Source: Oleiharenicola sp.
GTDB lineage: Bacteria; Verrucomicrobiota; Verrucomicrobiia; Opitutales; Opitutaceae
Direction: 5' to 3'
Length of the DNA stretch: 64,000 bases
Assembly (NCBI GenBank): GCA_025363455.1
Contig: JANYDW010000031.1
Location: forward strand, 49,011-113,010
Below the pieces are notes generated by a model, which saw nothing but the letters and a program-made list of their open reading frames with translations, was not told where the DNA came from and did no database searches. The number at the start of each line of letters is the position of its first letter. Positions within the stretch are counted from its first letter, which is position 1. A program made the position numbers and the translations under genes. Shown here piece by piece: positions 29,428 through 38,889 of this stretch.

Positions 29428-30426
29428 ATGACTGGTACATTCCTGAATATGACCAAAAAGGTCGCACTGGCCTCCGTGCTCGCTTTCGCCACATACGCCG
29501 TGGCGCAGGACGGGACCATCTATCCGCTCGATGCCCCCGCCGAACCTGGCGCCATCGTGCTCGGCACCGGTGGCGTCAAGGACCAGCCCGCCTCTGAAAG
29601 CTGGTTCCGCCAGTGGAACGAGCCGATGGTGCGCAACGTCACCGAAGCCACGCTCACGCCTTTTCTGCCCGATCCGGCGAAGGCCAACGGCACCGCCGTG
29701 ATCGTGGCCCCCGGCGGCGGCTTCCGGTGGCTGTCGATCAACAACGAGGGCTGGAAAATCGCGAAAGCCCTGAATGAACGCGGCGTCGCCGCCTTCGTGC
29801 TCAAGTACCGGCTCATGCCGACGCCCCCGACGCTCGAAGGCTTGAAGGAATCCATGAACCGGACCTTCGCCGCGGTGACTCCGCCCGCCGCCGGCGCCAA
29901 AGCCGCCGCTCCTGGCGCGGCCCCAGCCCCGACTCCGGCCGCTGCTCCAACGGGTGGGCGGCCCCCGGGAATGCCTGACCTGTCCAACCAGCTCGAGGAC
30001 GCCGAGGCCGCCTACGCCCTTATCGTGAAGAACGCCGACAAATGGGGCGTCGATACGAACCGCATCGGCATGATGGGTTTTTCGGCCGGGGCCGGGCTGA
30101 CGATGCACAGCTTCCTGCACTCCAAGACCATGAAGTTCGCCTTTATCGCGCCAATTTACGGCGGCATGGGCGCGGTCGAGGTGCCGAAGGATGCCCCGCC
30201 GCTTTTCGTGGCGATCGCCGCCAACGACACTCTTCTCTTCCACGGCGAGATCGGCCTGATCAAGTCGTGGTATGACGCCAAACGGCCGGTGGAATTTCAC
30301 CTCTATCAGGACGGCGGCCATGGCTTCGGCATGGGTTACCCGGGTCATACCACCTACTGGTGGTTCGAACCGTTTACCCACTGGCTCGACCATAACAAGT
30401 TCCTCGAAAAGAAAGCGGCCAAATAA
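29428..30426 (+). CDS. Secreted alpha/beta-hydrolase (BD-FAE-like esterase) with a Pro/Ala/Gly-rich insert
   Basis: 332 residues from the ATG at 29428. Starts at 29389 and 29449 are also in frame and all precede the signal sequence KKVALASVLAFATYAVAQ. The core has GTAVIVAPGGGFRWLSINNEGW (HGGG-like oxyanion hole), FVLKYRLMPTPPT, nucleophile Ser in GFSAGAGLTMHSF and a terminal DGGHGFGMG with the His. A low-complexity Pro/Ala/Gly stretch at about 29878-29976 interrupts the fold before LSNQLEDAEAAYALI and ends GGRPP. Related proteins are annotated as acetylxylan or bifunctional feruloyl/acetyl esterases. It follows the GH3 gene within about 75 bp. Confidence 0.82.
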   Translation: MTGTFLNMTKKVALASVLAFATYAVAQDGTIYPLDAPAEPGAIVLGTGGVKDQPASESWFRQWNEPMVRNVTEATLTPFLPDPAKANGTAVIVAPGGGFRWLSINNEGWKIAKALNERGVAAFVLKYRLMPTPPTLEGLKESMNRTFAAVTPPAAGAKAAAPGAAPAPTPAAAPTGGRPPGMPDLSNQLEDAEAAYALIVKNADKWGVDTNRIGMMGFSAGAGLTMHSFLHSKTMKFAFIAPIYGGMGAVEVPKDAPPLFVAIAANDTLLFHGEIGLIKSWYDAKRPVEFHLYQDGGHGFGMGYPGHTTYWWFEPFTHWLDHNKFLEKKAAK

Positions 30427-30474
30427 ACTTCCCTGCCTGACTCCCCGGCCGGGAACATCCCGGCCGGGGACCTC

Positions 30475-30629
30475 GCACTACTACTTTAAATGCGTCAACA
30501 CCCCCCGTCGCTACGCGCCACCCCTCTTCATAGAGGGGACCCAAACCAAGGCCGCCTAAATTCCCCTCTGGAGAGGGGTGCCCGACAGGGCGGGGTGTGT
30601 CGGACGTGATCAACGTAACGTAGTAGTGC
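30475..30629. repeat. Nested inverted repeat of the CACCCC/GGGGTG family (copy 2)
   Basis: GCACTACTAC near 30475 is mirrored by GTAGTAGTGC ending near 30629. Nested inside are the arms CCACCCCTCTTCATAGAGGGG and CCCCTCTGGAGAGGGGTG, then GGCGGGGTGTGT. It fills the gap between an esterase and the second GH51 gene. Confidence 0.7.
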
Positions 30630-30684
30630 TCCGCATGAAAACCCGGGCGCAGGCCCACTGGAAACAACCCCAACCAACCATCCG

Positions 30685-32220
30685 ATGAATAAACTCAACC
30701 TCATGCTTTCCTCCCTGATCTTGGTCGGAGTGACCAGCGGCCATCTGGCGGCCGCCCAACCCGCGTTGATCAAGATCGATCCGGATCGGACCATCGGTGC
30801 CATCGATCCTAACATTTACTCGAGCTTCCTCGAGCCCGTCGGACGCGACGTCGTTTACGGCAGCTTGTATGACCCGGGCTCCCCGCTGGCCGATCAGAAC
30901 GGTTTCCGGAAGGATTACATCCAACAAATCAAAGACCTGAAGGTGTCCTCCATCCGCTGGCCGTGGGGCAATTTTGTTTCCGGCTATCACTGGGAGGACG
31001 GCATCGGGCCGAAGAAAGAGCGTCCCGTCACGCTCGACCTTTCCCGCACCCGGAAGGAAACAAACCAGATGGGCACCGATGAATACGCGGCCTTCTGCGC
31101 CCTCGTCGGGGCGGAGAACTTTATCTGCATCAACGGCGGCACCGGCACGATCGAGGACGCCGCCCATTGGGTGGAATACTGCGTCGCCCCCGCCGGGACC
31201 CGGTACGCCGACCTCCGGGTGAAGAATGGCCATCCGGAGCCCTACACCGTCAAGTACTGGGCGCTGGGGAACGAACCCGACGGTCCGTGGCAACTCGGGC
31301 ACAAGGACAAGGTGGATTACGTGAAATTCGCCATTGAGGCGGCCAAAACAATGCGCGCGGTCGACAAGAGCATCAAGTTGGTGGCGGCTGGCGCGTCGAA
31401 CTATCCGTTGGTCACGAAACAGTACGATCCCAAGGACGGTTGGACTGACTGGGATGACTACGTGCTCGACCAGATGGCCGGCGTCATCGACTACATTTCC
31501 CTCCATCGCTACGTGTTCCAGGTATTGCGCGGAATTGATAAGCCGACCTTTGCCGACCAGATGTCCCTGGGCATGGAAATTGACCGGATGATCGACGTCA
31601 CCCAGGGCCAGATCAAGAAGGCGATGGTCAAATCCGGGACGGACCGGCCGATCGCCATTTCCTTCGACGAATACGGCGCGCGCGCCAGCAACCTGACGGG
31701 CCCGTTGCTGCTGGCCCAGCACCTGAATTCCTTCATCCGCCATGCCGACATCGTCAAGATGGCGAACCTGACCTTCCTCAGCAGTCTCGTCGGCAGCGCC
31801 CCCGCGGGTGACTACAAGAACTCCCTCTACTCCCCGTTCTTCCTGTATTCGAACCATTGCCGGGGTACGGCGCTCGATGTCTACACGCGTTGCGCCACCT
31901 ACGACAACACGGTCTTCAAGGGTATTCCCTACCTGGATGTCACCGCCGTGCTGAATGCTGCCGAAGGCACGCTGGTGGTCAACGTGGTGAATCGCAGTGA
32001 AACCGACGCCATGGCCGCCGACGTTGAGCTGCAAGCCGGCGCCTACACCGGCCAGGGGCAGGTGCATCTCATCACCGCCGATTCCGTGGAGGCCACCAAC
32101 ACCGCCAAGGAGGAGAAGGTGAAGATCGTCACCAGCGCGCTGCAATTCTCCGGCAACCGGATCAACCACAGCTTCCCGGCCCATTCCCTGACCCAGCTGG
32201 AAATCGCGCTGAAAAAGTAA
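30685..32220 (+). CDS. Secreted alpha-L-arabinofuranosidase (GH51-like), intact
   Basis: 511 residues with a signal peptide to about residue 24. It has the GH51 opening IDPNIYSSFLEPVGR, IRWPWGNFVSGYHWEDGIGP, the acid/base Glu197 in YWALGNEPDG and the nucleophile Glu329 in AISFDEYG. A C-terminal beta-sandwich (about 400-511) ends SFPAHSLTQLEIAL. It releases terminal alpha-L-arabinofuranose from arabinan or arabinoxylan outside the cytoplasm. It is a clear paralogue of the frameshifted gene at 16962, which lets that defect be located. It ends before two REP-like repeats. Confidence 0.94.
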   Translation: MNKLNLMLSSLILVGVTSGHLAAAQPALIKIDPDRTIGAIDPNIYSSFLEPVGRDVVYGSLYDPGSPLADQNGFRKDYIQQIKDLKVSSIRWPWGNFVSGYHWEDGIGPKKERPVTLDLSRTRKETNQMGTDEYAAFCALVGAENFICINGGTGTIEDAAHWVEYCVAPAGTRYADLRVKNGHPEPYTVKYWALGNEPDGPWQLGHKDKVDYVKFAIEAAKTMRAVDKSIKLVAAGASNYPLVTKQYDPKDGWTDWDDYVLDQMAGVIDYISLHRYVFQVLRGIDKPTFADQMSLGMEIDRMIDVTQGQIKKAMVKSGTDRPIAISFDEYGARASNLTGPLLLAQHLNSFIRHADIVKMANLTFLSSLVGSAPAGDYKNSLYSPFFLYSNHCRGTALDVYTRCATYDNTVFKGIPYLDVTAVLNAAEGTLVVNVVNRSETDAMAADVELQAGAYTGQGQVHLITADSVEATNTAKEEKVKIVTSALQFSGNRINHSFPAHSLTQLEIALKK

Positions 32221-32286
32221 CCGGGGGTGGGCGTCGGTTTCCATACCGGCGCCTGTCGCCGCTGTGCCGCCAGCCTCATCGCCCTT

Positions 32287-32364
32287 TGTAGGAGCCTGCT
32301 TGCAGGCGATTCGGAACGCCCGCCACGGGCCAACGGTTGAATCGCCTGCAAGCAGGCTCCTACA
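32287..32364. repeat. REP/BIME-like inverted repeat, CCTGCTTGCAGG family
   Basis: Fourth copy of this family, arms as at 18570, between GH51 and a convergent esterase gene. Confidence 0.9.
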
Positions 32365-32428
32365 AAATCTCCAAGCCCGAGAGTCCTCGGATGCAGCTTC
32401 ATATTCCAGCTGGGCCCGATGCCTTGGG

Positions 32429-32501
32429 TGTGGGAGGGGCTTTACGCCCCGACGGGACGCGCTCGAAAGCGGTTGAGTCGGGGCATAAAGCCCCTCCCAC
32501 A
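32429..32501. repeat. REP/BIME-like inverted repeat, GAGGGGCTTTACGCCCC family
   Basis: TGTGGGAGGGGCTTTACGCC faces GGGCATAAAGCCCCTCCCACA. It lies 64 bp after another REP family member, and the outer GTAG has become GTGG. Same stem as 3726. Confidence 0.75.
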
Positions 32502-32546
32502 TTCCGAACAGAAGCCGTACGGATACGTTGAGGCCTTCTCCCGCCC

Positions 32547-33710
32547 TCAGTCCCGAAACAGCAGCGGTGCGAGTTCGTGCAGGCTGCGGCGCCAGGATTG
32601 CCATTCGTGGGCGGTGTCCGGGGAAACGTAGTAGTGGGCATTGATGCCGGCCGCCTTGAGCGCCGCGATGTCTGCCGCTGGGTTGCCGCCTTGGCGCGTT
32701 TTCCCACCTTCCACCTCCCGGCTGCCGAAGCTCACGAACACCAGCCGGTTCTTCGTCTTGAACGCGCCCAAGTCGGCGAGGTCGCCGGGGGCGACGGTAC
32801 CGCCACTGAGGAGTCCGATGGCTGAGAACGTGTCGAGATTTCGCAACGTGATGGTCTTGGTCTCCATACCGCCCATGGACAGGCCGGCCATCGCGCGGTG
32901 CGGCTGGTCGGCAAGCGTGCGGAAGTGGGTGTCGACGTAGGGAATCAGTTCCTTCACCAGCACGGTCTCAAAGGGTTCGATCTTGAAGTCGCGCATGCCA
33001 CCGGGCCGGACGTCGTTGGTCATGCCATAGGTCATCACGATGATGAACGGCTTGGCCCCGCCCGCGGCGAGGAGGTTGTCCATGATCACCGGGGCGCGAC
33101 CCTGCACGCCCCAGCCGTATTCGTTTTCGCCCCAGCCGTGCTGGAGATACAGGACGGGAAACCGTTGGTCGGAATGCTCATCGTAGCCCGGTGGTGTATA
33201 GACGAAGGCGCGGCGCTCGGCGGCGGTGCTGGCCGAATGGAAGGTGATCTCCCGCAACTGGCCGTGGGGGACGTCCTTCATCGTGTAGAAGTCCTGGTCC
33301 TTGGCCGGCAGTTCGACGGCGCTGCCCCAGCGCATCGCGCCGAAATACATCAAGCTGTTCGGATCCGGCACCTCGGCGCCGTCGACCTTGATCGTGTAAT
33401 AGTGAAAGCCCATGTCGAGCAGGCGCGTGTGGCCATACCAGGCCCCGTCATCGCCCTTCTTGAACTCGCTGCTGTCCTTGAAGCTCACGCTCACGCTCGT
33501 GGCCGTGGGTGCCTCGATGCGGAACTTCACGCGGCCCTCGCTGTTGACCTTCGGATATTCCTTGCCGGGTTGGTTGGTGGAGGCGGATTTCCAGTCCTCG
33601 ACCGGCACTGGTGCCGGTGCCGGCGCCGCGGCCGGTGCCGGGGTTTGGGCCATCAGGGACTGGGCACACATCAGCGCACCGAGCGCGAGCAGGGAAGATA
33701 ACTTTTTCAT
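32547..33710 (-). CDS. Secreted CE1-type esterase with N-terminal E-set domain
   Basis: 387 residues from the ATG at 33710 (signal peptide MKKLSSLLALGALMCAQSLMAQ, then a Pro/Ala linker). Residues about 50-130 form an E-set/CBM48-like domain ([39 protein letters not shown]). The hydrolase part has [32 protein letters not shown], nucleophile Ser in GLSMGGMETKTI and His in DTAHEWQSWRRSLHELAP. It is a close paralogue of the gene at 54470, which has an extra low-complexity insert. Likely feruloyl or acetyl esterase. It is convergent with the GH51 gene. Confidence 0.9.
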   Translation of the reverse strand: MKKLSSLLALGALMCAQSLMAQTPAPAAAPAPAPVPVEDWKSASTNQPGKEYPKVNSEGRVKFRIEAPTATSVSVSFKDSSEFKKGDDGAWYGHTRLLDMGFHYYTIKVDGAEVPDPNSLMYFGAMRWGSAVELPAKDQDFYTMKDVPHGQLREITFHSASTAAERRAFVYTPPGYDEHSDQRFPVLYLQHGWGENEYGWGVQGRAPVIMDNLLAAGGAKPFIIVMTYGMTNDVRPGGMRDFKIEPFETVLVKELIPYVDTHFRTLADQPHRAMAGLSMGGMETKTITLRNLDTFSAIGLLSGGTVAPGDLADLGAFKTKNRLVFVSFGSREVEGGKTRQGGNPAADIAALKAAGINAHYYVSPDTAHEWQSWRRSLHELAPLLFRD

Positions 33711-34110
33711 GGGGCAATCGTCGGGGTTAGGGTGGCGAAGAACAGTCTCAATCATAATCCAAGCGGGAACACCCCCGACACACCTTTGCCGTGTGACCGT
33801 TAGGTCGCCGGCGCCCGCGCCGGGGCGGTGATCCTGGTGGCGCCCGCGGCGTATTTCCAGGTGGGGCTCGGGCCAAATCTACCGCCCTCCAGCCAGCCGC
33901 TCCCCGTTTTTCGAGCACCAAGCGGTCTTTTACCTAACGGTGAAGTGCCGGACGGCTGGCAGCTTGTTCCGGCGGGGTCTTCACTTACATTTCCTGTGAA
34001 ATCACCCCCCTTGGCAAAATGATCTCTCGAATCCCCCGCGTCCTCGCTAAAGAGTCTTTGCGCTGGATCGTCCGCGGCGCCGCGATCGTTATCGCGCCTT
34101 TTCCCCGCTT
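33711..34110. other. 400-bp intergenic region between a divergent esterase and GH27 gene
   Basis: Contains a 10-bp inverted repeat ACCGTTAGGT (33796-33805) / ACCTAACGGT (33932-33941) and GC-rich local stems (GGCGCCCGCGCC). No recognisable promoter boxes. A short reading frame at its right end overlaps the GH27 start. As the only space between divergently oriented enzymes it must hold both promoters. Confidence 0.4.
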
Positions 34111-34114
34111 ATGA
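34019..34114 (+). CDS. Possible 31-codon leader ORF overlapping the GH27 start
   Basis: ATG at 34019 opens MISRIPRVLAKESLRWIVRG and stops with TGA at 34112-34114, giving the 4-base ATGA overlap with the GH27 start at 34111 that is typical of translational coupling. The product would be short, basic and amphipathic. There is no independent evidence of coding and it may be chance. Confidence 0.2.
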   Translation: MISRIPRVLAKESLRWIVRGAAIVIAPFPRL

Positions 34115-36147
34115 ATCCCCGCCATTTTGCCGTCGCGCTACTCATCTCTTTCTTTTCCTTCGCGTCCCTCAACGCCGGGACCGTTTGGATCGACGAGCTC
34201 AACCTGACCACGGTCGAGCAGGAAGGCGGGGCGCCGGTCAAAAAGCTCGCCCTCGGGGGCCACGCACTGACGATCGCCGGCCAGACGTTCGCCCGCGGGT
34301 ATTCGACCCATGCCGAGAGCTGGCTCGCGATCCAGCTGGACGGGCAGGCCCGAACGTTTTCGGCGAAGGTTGGTATCGACGATGAAGTGAAGGGCAAGCC
34401 GGGCGGTTCGGTCGAGTTCGTCGTCCTCGTTGACGGCCAGAAACTTTGGTCGAGCGGCCTGATGCGCACGGGCGATGCGGCCAAGCCCTGCGACGTGCCG
34501 CTCGCAAAGGTGAAACTGCTTGAGCTCGTAGTGACGGACGGTGAGGACAACAACTACTACGACCACGCCGACTGGGTCGACGCGAAGATCGAATCCGCCG
34601 GCCCAAGCACGTTCGCCACCGTCGCGCGCGCCGTCAGCGAACCCTATATCCTCACGCCCGCGCCGCCCGCATCCCCGCGCATCAACGGCGCGAGGGTCTT
34701 TGGCGTGCGCCCGGGTTCGCCCTTTCTCTTCACCGTGCCGGCCAGCGGCCAGCGGCCCATGACGTTCTCGGCGACGGGCCTCCCGGCCGGCCTGGAACTC
34801 GACGCCATGACCGGCCGCATCACGGGCCGCCTCACCAATCCCGGAACCTATGCAGTCATCTTGCGGGCCGGGAACGCGGCGGGCCGGACCGAGAGCCCGT
34901 TGCGCATCGTCTGCGGCGACCAGATCGCACTCACGCCGCCGATGGGTTGGAACAGCTGGAACTGCTTCGCCCAGGAAGTCTCGGCCGACAAGGTCAAGCG
35001 GGCGGCGGACACCATGGTGCGGACCGGTCTTATCAATCACGGCTGGACCTACATCAACGTCGACGATTTCTGGCAGAACCATCGCGCCTCGAAGGATCCG
35101 ACCCTCACCGGGGAAGTCCGCGACGCCCAGGGCAACATCCGCCCGAATTCGCGCTTCGGCGACATGAAGGCGCTGGCCGACTATATCCATAACCTTGGCC
35201 TCAAGGCCGGCCTGTACTCCTCACCGGGGCCCTGGACCTGCGGCGGCTGCGCAGGCAGCTACGGTCACGAGCTGCAAGATGCGCAAGCGTATGCCGGGTG
35301 GGGCTTCGACTACCTGAAATACGATTGGTGCAGCTATGGCGGCCTGACGCTGGGCCTGGCTGCGTCCGACCCGAAGCTGCCTTCGGTTGAATGGGGCAAG
35401 GGCACGAGCAATGTGGACCTGGCGCAGAAACCCTACCGCCTGATGGGCGAATATCTCCGCCAGCAACCCCGCGACATTGTTTACAGCCTATGCCAGTATG
35501 GGATGTCCGACGTCTGGCTATGGGGCGGTTCCGTGGCGGGCAATTCCTGGCGGACCACGAACGATATTTCTGGCAACTGGAAAAGCATGCGCAACATCAT
35601 CCTCGCGCAGGATATTCCCGCTCCTTGGGCGAAGCCGGGGAACTGGAACGATCCCGACATGCTGATCCTGGGTTACATCGGGTGGGGGAACCCGAAGCCC
35701 ACCCGCCTTACGCCGGACGAGCAGTATCTGCACTTTAGCCTCTGGTGCCTGTTCTCGGCGCCCCTCCTCATCGGTTGCGACATGGAAAAATTGGACGCCT
35801 TCACCTTGGGCCTCCTGACCAACGACGAGGTAATCGCCCTCGACCAAGACCCACTGGGCCAGCAGGCCCGTTGCGTGGACACAGTCGGCGACGTACGCGT
35901 CTACAGCAAAAAACTCGAGGACGGTTCCGTCGCCGTTGGCTTCTGCAATTTCGGCGCGCGGCCGGCCGAACTGAAATATGCCAACCTGGCCGGACTTAGG
36001 CTGGCGGGCCGGCAGCAGGTTCGCGATATCTGGCGCCAGAAGGTCGTCGGCACCGTTACCATTGGCCGCGAAGCTTGGCCGCTTGTGATTCCCACTCACG
36101 GCATTGTACTTCTCAAGTTCACCGCGGTGCCGGCACCCATCCCCTGA
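34111..36147 (+). CDS. Secreted GH27 alpha-galactosidase/beta-L-arabinopyranosidase with NPCBM and Ig-like domains
   Basis: 678 residues. Signal peptide to about residue 22. An NPCBM carbohydrate-binding domain (about 23-165; FARGYSTHAESWLAIQLDG, FSAKVGIDDEV) is followed by an Ig-like putative cadherin-type domain (about 180-268; GLPAGLELDAMTGRITG). The GH27 barrel runs from about 272 (LTPPMGWNSWNCF) with YINVDDFWQ, LKYDWCSYGG (nucleophile Asp405) and the NWNDPDM acid/base motif. A C-terminal beta-domain ends near VVGTVTIGREAWPL. GH27 enzymes cleave alpha-galactosides or beta-L-arabinopyranosides; the arabinose-rich context makes either possible. It is followed 46 bp later by GH127. Confidence 0.93.
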   Translation: MNPRHFAVALLISFFSFASLNAGTVWIDELNLTTVEQEGGAPVKKLALGGHALTIAGQTFARGYSTHAESWLAIQLDGQARTFSAKVGIDDEVKGKPGGSVEFVVLVDGQKLWSSGLMRTGDAAKPCDVPLAKVKLLELVVTDGEDNNYYDHADWVDAKIESAGPSTFATVARAVSEPYILTPAPPASPRINGARVFGVRPGSPFLFTVPASGQRPMTFSATGLPAGLELDAMTGRITGRLTNPGTYAVILRAGNAAGRTESPLRIVCGDQIALTPPMGWNSWNCFAQEVSADKVKRAADTMVRTGLINHGWTYINVDDFWQNHRASKDPTLTGEVRDAQGNIRPNSRFGDMKALADYIHNLGLKAGLYSSPGPWTCGGCAGSYGHELQDAQAYAGWGFDYLKYDWCSYGGLTLGLAASDPKLPSVEWGKGTSNVDLAQKPYRLMGEYLRQQPRDIVYSLCQYGMSDVWLWGGSVAGNSWRTTNDISGNWKSMRNIILAQDIPAPWAKPGNWNDPDMLILGYIGWGNPKPTRLTPDEQYLHFSLWCLFSAPLLIGCDMEKLDAFTLGLLTNDEVIALDQDPLGQQARCVDTVGDVRVYSKKLEDGSVAVGFCNFGARPAELKYANLAGLRLAGRQQVRDIWRQKVVGTVTIGREAWPLVIPTHGIVLLKFTAVPAPIP

Positions 36148-36193
36148 CCTTCACCCGGTTCCGGAATACCTCACCATTTAAATCCCCTATCCG

Positions 36194-38602
36194 ATGCCCC
36201 AAACCCTTGGAAAAATATGCGCCGCCATCCTGGTCACCCTGGTTTCGTCCGGGATAGCTCCCGCTGGTACCATTGCGGCAAATACGGCGGCAACACTTCC
36301 GGCACTTGACTCGGTCCGCCTGCTGGAAGGCAGCCCCTTCGCCGAGGCGGTGAAGGCCAACCGCGAGTACGTTCTCGCGCATGAGCCCGACCGCCTGCTC
36401 GCGCCCTTCCGGCGCGAGGCGGGCCTGCCGGAGAAGGCCAAATCCTACGGCAACTGGGAGAGTGGGGGACTCGACGGACACACGGCCGGTCATTACCTTT
36501 CCGCGCTGGCCCACATGATCGCCGCGGGGGAGGATACAGCAGACGGGCAACTCCGCCAGCGGCTCGCCTACATGGTCGGCGAGATGCAGGAATGCCAGAA
36601 AGCCTATGGCGATGGCTACGTCGGCGGTGTCCCCGGGAGTCGCGCCTTGTGGACGGCCATCGGCAGCGGGAACGTCGCAGCAATCAATAAAAAATGGGTG
36701 CCGTGGTACAACGTCCACAAGACCCTGGCGGGCTTGCGCGATGCCTCCCTGGAGGCAGGCCACGCGCCGGCGCTCGACGTCCTCGTGCGCCTTGGCGACT
36801 GGACCGTGAATCTTGTTTCAAAGCTGACCGACGAGCAAATGCAGCAGATGCTCAACCAGGAACATGGCGGCATGAACGAAGTACTCGCCGATCTCTATGC
36901 GATCACTGGCGACCGAAAATACCTGGTGGCCGCCGAGCGGTTCAACCACCACGCCATTCTTGATCCGCTCATCCAGCAGGAGGACAAACTCACGGGTAAA
37001 CATGCCAACACCCAAATCCCCAAGGTGATCGGCTTGGAGCGGATCGCGAACCTGACCGGCAATCATGCCGACGATGCCGGCGCGCGGTTCTTTTGGACCA
37101 CCGTGACGCAGCATCGCTCCCTGGTCTTCGGCGGAAACAGCGTATCCGAGCATTTCAACGACCCGCACGACTTCCACGGCCTGTTGCTGCACCGCCAGGG
37201 CCCGGAGACGTGCAACACCTACAACATGCTCCGGCTGACCGAGCAGCTATTCACCAGTGCGCCGGACGCGGCCTATGCCGATTACTACGAGCGGGCGTTG
37301 TACAACCACATCCTCGCCTCCATCAATCCTGCCCATCCGGGTTATGTATATTTCACGCCGATCCGGCCCGACCACTACCGGGTTTATTCGGTGCCGGGCG
37401 TGGCCTTCTGGTGCTGCGTCGGAACCGGCATGGAAAATCCGGGCCGATATGGGCAGTTCATTTACGCCCGTGCCGCTGACGGGATTTACGTCAACCTCTT
37501 CATCGCCTCCGAATTGAAGGATGTCCCGCTCGCGCTCACCTTGCGGCAGGAAACTGCTTTCCCCGACGAGGCCAGCACCCGGCTCACCCTGAAGCTCGCC
37601 CGACCGCAAACCTTCACGCTGCACCTCCGCCAACCCGGCTGGGTCACGCGCGGCGCGTTTGCGGTGAAAGTCAACGGCGCACCGGTCCCTGTCACGACGG
37701 CGCCCTCCTCCTACGTCGCGGTTCGCCGTGAGTGGCGGGATGGCGACCGGGTGGAGATCGCGTTGCCCTTGCACACCACGGTCGAGGGCCTGCCCGACGG
37801 TTCGCCTTGGTACGCGATTTTGCACGGACCGATTGTGCTGGCCCATCCCGCAGGCACCAAGGACCTGGCAGGTTTGCGCGCGAACGGCAGCAGGATGGCT
37901 CACGTGGCCGCGGGTCCGTTGGAACCCCTCGACCAGGCGCCGGTGTTGCTGACCACGGCCGCCACCATCCCCGCCAAGGTCGTGGCAGATCCCGCTGCCG
38001 GTTCGCTGCATTTCCGCTTAATGGATGTCGTCGCCCCGGCGGCGCCGAGCGGACTGGACCTGATCCCCTTCTTCCGCCTGCACGACGCCCGTTACCAGAT
38101 GTATTGGGAAACGACGACGCGCGAGGAACTCGCCGCCCGTCAGGAAAAACTGACGGCGGACGAGCACGTCCGCGCGGTCCATGAAACCGCCACGATCGAT
38201 TGGGTTGCTCCCGGCGAGCAACAGCCGGAAACCGAACATACCTACCTGGGCGAAGGCACGGAGACCGGCCTCCGCAACGGCCGGCACTGGCGCCAGGGAA
38301 CGTGGTTCCAATACACGCTAAATGCCCGGGGAGAAAAGACGGTCGTGCTTTCGGTCACCTATTCGGGAGATGACGCCGACCGGTCGTTCGACCTTTTCGC
38401 CAACGACACGCTGCTCGCCACCCAGGAACTCGTAGCCGAAAAGCGCGGGGAATTCGTCGAGAAGTCATATGCTATCCCCGCCGCTGTTCTCGGGACCGCG
38501 CCCGAGGGACACATCATCATCAAGTTCGTTGCCAAGAAAGGCCTGGCCGGCGGCATCTATGACGTGCGCCTGCTCCGGTCGGCCGGCCAGGCTTCCAACT
38601 AA
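36194..38602 (+). CDS. Secreted GH127-type beta-L-arabinofuranosidase (DUF1680)
   Basis: 802 residues. Signal peptide to about residue 25. The (alpha/alpha)6 catalytic domain has the GH127 metal-nucleophile set visible: acid/base-type Glu319 in SVSEHF, Glu338 and Cys340 in GPETCNTYNML, and adjacent Cys407-Cys408 in FWCCVGTGMEN, the zinc-bound cysteines of which one is the nucleophile in HypBA1. Beta-domains follow, ending in a C-terminal module (about 680-802, GTWFQYTLNARGEKTVVLSV) of the DUF6805 kind. It removes terminal beta-L-arabinofuranose, as in extensin or arabinogalactan side chains. Probably co-transcribed with GH27. Confidence 0.93.
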   Translation: MPQTLGKICAAILVTLVSSGIAPAGTIAANTAATLPALDSVRLLEGSPFAEAVKANREYVLAHEPDRLLAPFRREAGLPEKAKSYGNWESGGLDGHTAGHYLSALAHMIAAGEDTADGQLRQRLAYMVGEMQECQKAYGDGYVGGVPGSRALWTAIGSGNVAAINKKWVPWYNVHKTLAGLRDASLEAGHAPALDVLVRLGDWTVNLVSKLTDEQMQQMLNQEHGGMNEVLADLYAITGDRKYLVAAERFNHHAILDPLIQQEDKLTGKHANTQIPKVIGLERIANLTGNHADDAGARFFWTTVTQHRSLVFGGNSVSEHFNDPHDFHGLLLHRQGPETCNTYNMLRLTEQLFTSAPDAAYADYYERALYNHILASINPAHPGYVYFTPIRPDHYRVYSVPGVAFWCCVGTGMENPGRYGQFIYARAADGIYVNLFIASELKDVPLALTLRQETAFPDEASTRLTLKLARPQTFTLHLRQPGWVTRGAFAVKVNGAPVPVTTAPSSYVAVRREWRDGDRVEIALPLHTTVEGLPDGSPWYAILHGPIVLAHPAGTKDLAGLRANGSRMAHVAAGPLEPLDQAPVLLTTAATIPAKVVADPAAGSLHFRLMDVVAPAAPSGLDLIPFFRLHDARYQMYWETTTREELAARQEKLTADEHVRAVHETATIDWVAPGEQQPETEHTYLGEGTETGLRNGRHWRQGTWFQYTLNARGEKTVVLSVTYSGDDADRSFDLFANDTLLATQELVAEKRGEFVEKSYAIPAAVLGTAPEGHIIIKFVAKKGLAGGIYDVRLLRSAGQASN

Positions 38603-38889
38603 CATCGCCTATCTCGCGTGAAAATCAGCTCACTCAAAGCGGCGCGGTGTGCCACTGGCTGGAGTGCGCTGATTCAAAACCGGTCTTTCGAACATTGTGC
38701 GACCGAGCAGCCCAGCTCGGCCCGTTTTCGTTCCGGGATCCGGTTCGTGACCTGGTCGGAGGCCGTGGGAAAATGATCCTGCACCGGCCCGGCCGACCGG
38801 CAGGAAATATTCTTCCGAGCACTGGCAAAAAGATGTGGCGGGACACCCGGAATGGATTCTTCTTAGTGCACCCCGATTCCCCCGTGCAC

